Notes under the pieces: generated by a model | The model's input: the letters and a program-made list of their open reading frames with translations, nothing else | The model's database searches: none | What the model was told of the DNA's origin: nothing | Part shown: positions 63,539-64,000 of the stretch, in pieces | Layout of the letters: each line of letters opens with the position of its first letter | Numbering within the stretch: the stretch's first letter is position 1 | NCBI GenBank assembly: GCA_937952975.1 | Contig: CALFXX010000048.1 | Span: 1-64,000 of the forward strand | Direction of reading: 5' to 3' | DNA: 64,000 bases | Origin: an uncultured Alcaligenaceae bacterium | Lineage (GTDB): Bacteria > Pseudomonadota > Gammaproteobacteria > Burkholderiales > Burkholderiaceae_B | Position numbers and translations under genes: made by a program

Positions 63539-64000
63539 ATGGGCATCTCGGTCAGAGACCTTGTCAAAGTATATGGGCAGTCAACCGTCATCAAAGGCAT
63601 CTCTTTTGATGTCGCGGATGGCGAATTTGTGACCCTGCTCGGCCCGAGCGGGTGTGGAAAAACCACCACCTTACGCAGCATCGCGGGCTTAGACACCATC
63701 GATGGCGGCGAAATTCGCATTAACGAGCAAATCGTTTCGAACACGACGAATGGAGTGTTCGTACCGCCTCACGAGCGCAATTTGGGTATGGTGTTTCAGT
63801 CTTATGCCGTGTGGCCGCATCTGACTGTTGCGCAAAACGTTGCCTTCCCACTCACGGTCAGAGGCGTTCGGGACACGGCCGAAGCGGTCAAGTGGGCGCT
63901 CGATATCGTTGGAATGTATGAACTCGCCAATCGACGTCCCTCTGAACTGTCTGGTGGGCAACAGCAACGCGTAGCGCTCGCCCGCGCAATCGCTGGTAAG
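63539..64000 (+). CDS. Iron-type ABC transporter ATP-binding protein (3' end beyond the window)
   Basis: The first 154 codons of an FbpC-like ATPase, open to the window edge. The ATG at 63539 gives MGISVRDLVKVYGQSTVIKG. Walker [11 protein letters not shown] is near residue 37, the Q-loop is in MVFQSYAVWPHLTV near 86, and the signature LSGGQQQRVALARAIAGK closes the visible part. The gene starts 24 nt after the permease stop and completes the binding protein-permease-ATPase operon. Whether it has a C-terminal OB domain cannot be seen. Confidence 0.88.
   Translation, partial: MGISVRDLVKVYGQSTVIKGISFDVADGEFVTLLGPSGCGKTTTLRSIAGLDTIDGGEIRINEQIVSNTTNGVFVPPHERNLGMVFQSYAVWPHLTVAQNVAFPLTVRGVRDTAEAVKWALDIVGMYELANRRPSELSGGQQQRVALARAIAGK

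Overview
The window looks like a betaproteobacterial chromosome, most likely Burkholderiales and Alcaligenaceae-like. The main reasons are three Bug-type tripartite tricarboxylate (TTT) receptors scattered next to catabolic enzymes, the class III CoA-transferase, MmgE/PrpD and CitE-like enzymes, the YqjD/YqjE/YqjK trio, and a complete general secretion (type II) locus. The assignment rests on gene content alone; there is no rRNA or tRNA to confirm it.

Layout. 0-2.4 kb: tail of an iron-type (Fbp/ThiP-like) ABC importer. 2.4-17 kb: ordinary catabolic and housekeeping genes (nitroreductase, old yellow enzyme with a Bug receptor, YqjDEK, a Bug receptor with a beta-hydroxyacid dehydrogenase, CoA-transferase, patatin lipase, a hybrid histidine kinase, ArfB, and a 49-codon gene at 14710-14859). 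17-23.3 kb: an SMP-30 lactonase followed by four exported alpha/beta hydrolases in a row. 23.9-35.3 kb: a type II secretion locus in three transcription units: gspO-gspC leftward, gspGHIJK rightward, gspL-M-N-D-E-F leftward. A decayed second copy of the gspF 3' end lies at the gspK/gspF junction.

35.6-45.7 kb is the most unusual part. It holds an exported lyase-like lipoprotein, a di-haem c-type cytochrome lipoprotein, a Tat-exported multicopper-oxidase-fold protein that has lost key copper ligands, an RCC1 beta-propeller without a signal peptide, and two paralogous YHYH-domain lipoproteins, each divergent from its own paralogous TetR regulator. Both YHYH genes have the same promoter-operator layout: a -35/-10 pair with 18-nt spacing, then 3 nt, then the inverted repeat TGTCA-N3-TGACA. 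Four of the lipoproteins share a Cys-Gly lipobox and a Ser/Gly-rich tether. My inference is a surface-exposed, possibly metal or redox, system served by the adjacent type II secretion machinery. I know of no described system with this composition.

45.8-64 kb returns to transport and catabolism: an amino acid permease divergent from an NnrU protein, an oligopeptide ABC operon ending in an M81 (MlrC-like) peptidase whose binding-protein gene carries an in-frame amber codon, a Lon-substrate-binding-domain protein, a Bug receptor with a CitE-like lyase, a TauD-like dioxygenase, an MmgE/PrpD protein, and a second iron-type ABC importer cut by the window edge. No tRNA, rRNA, CRISPR array, insertion sequence or phage gene was seen.
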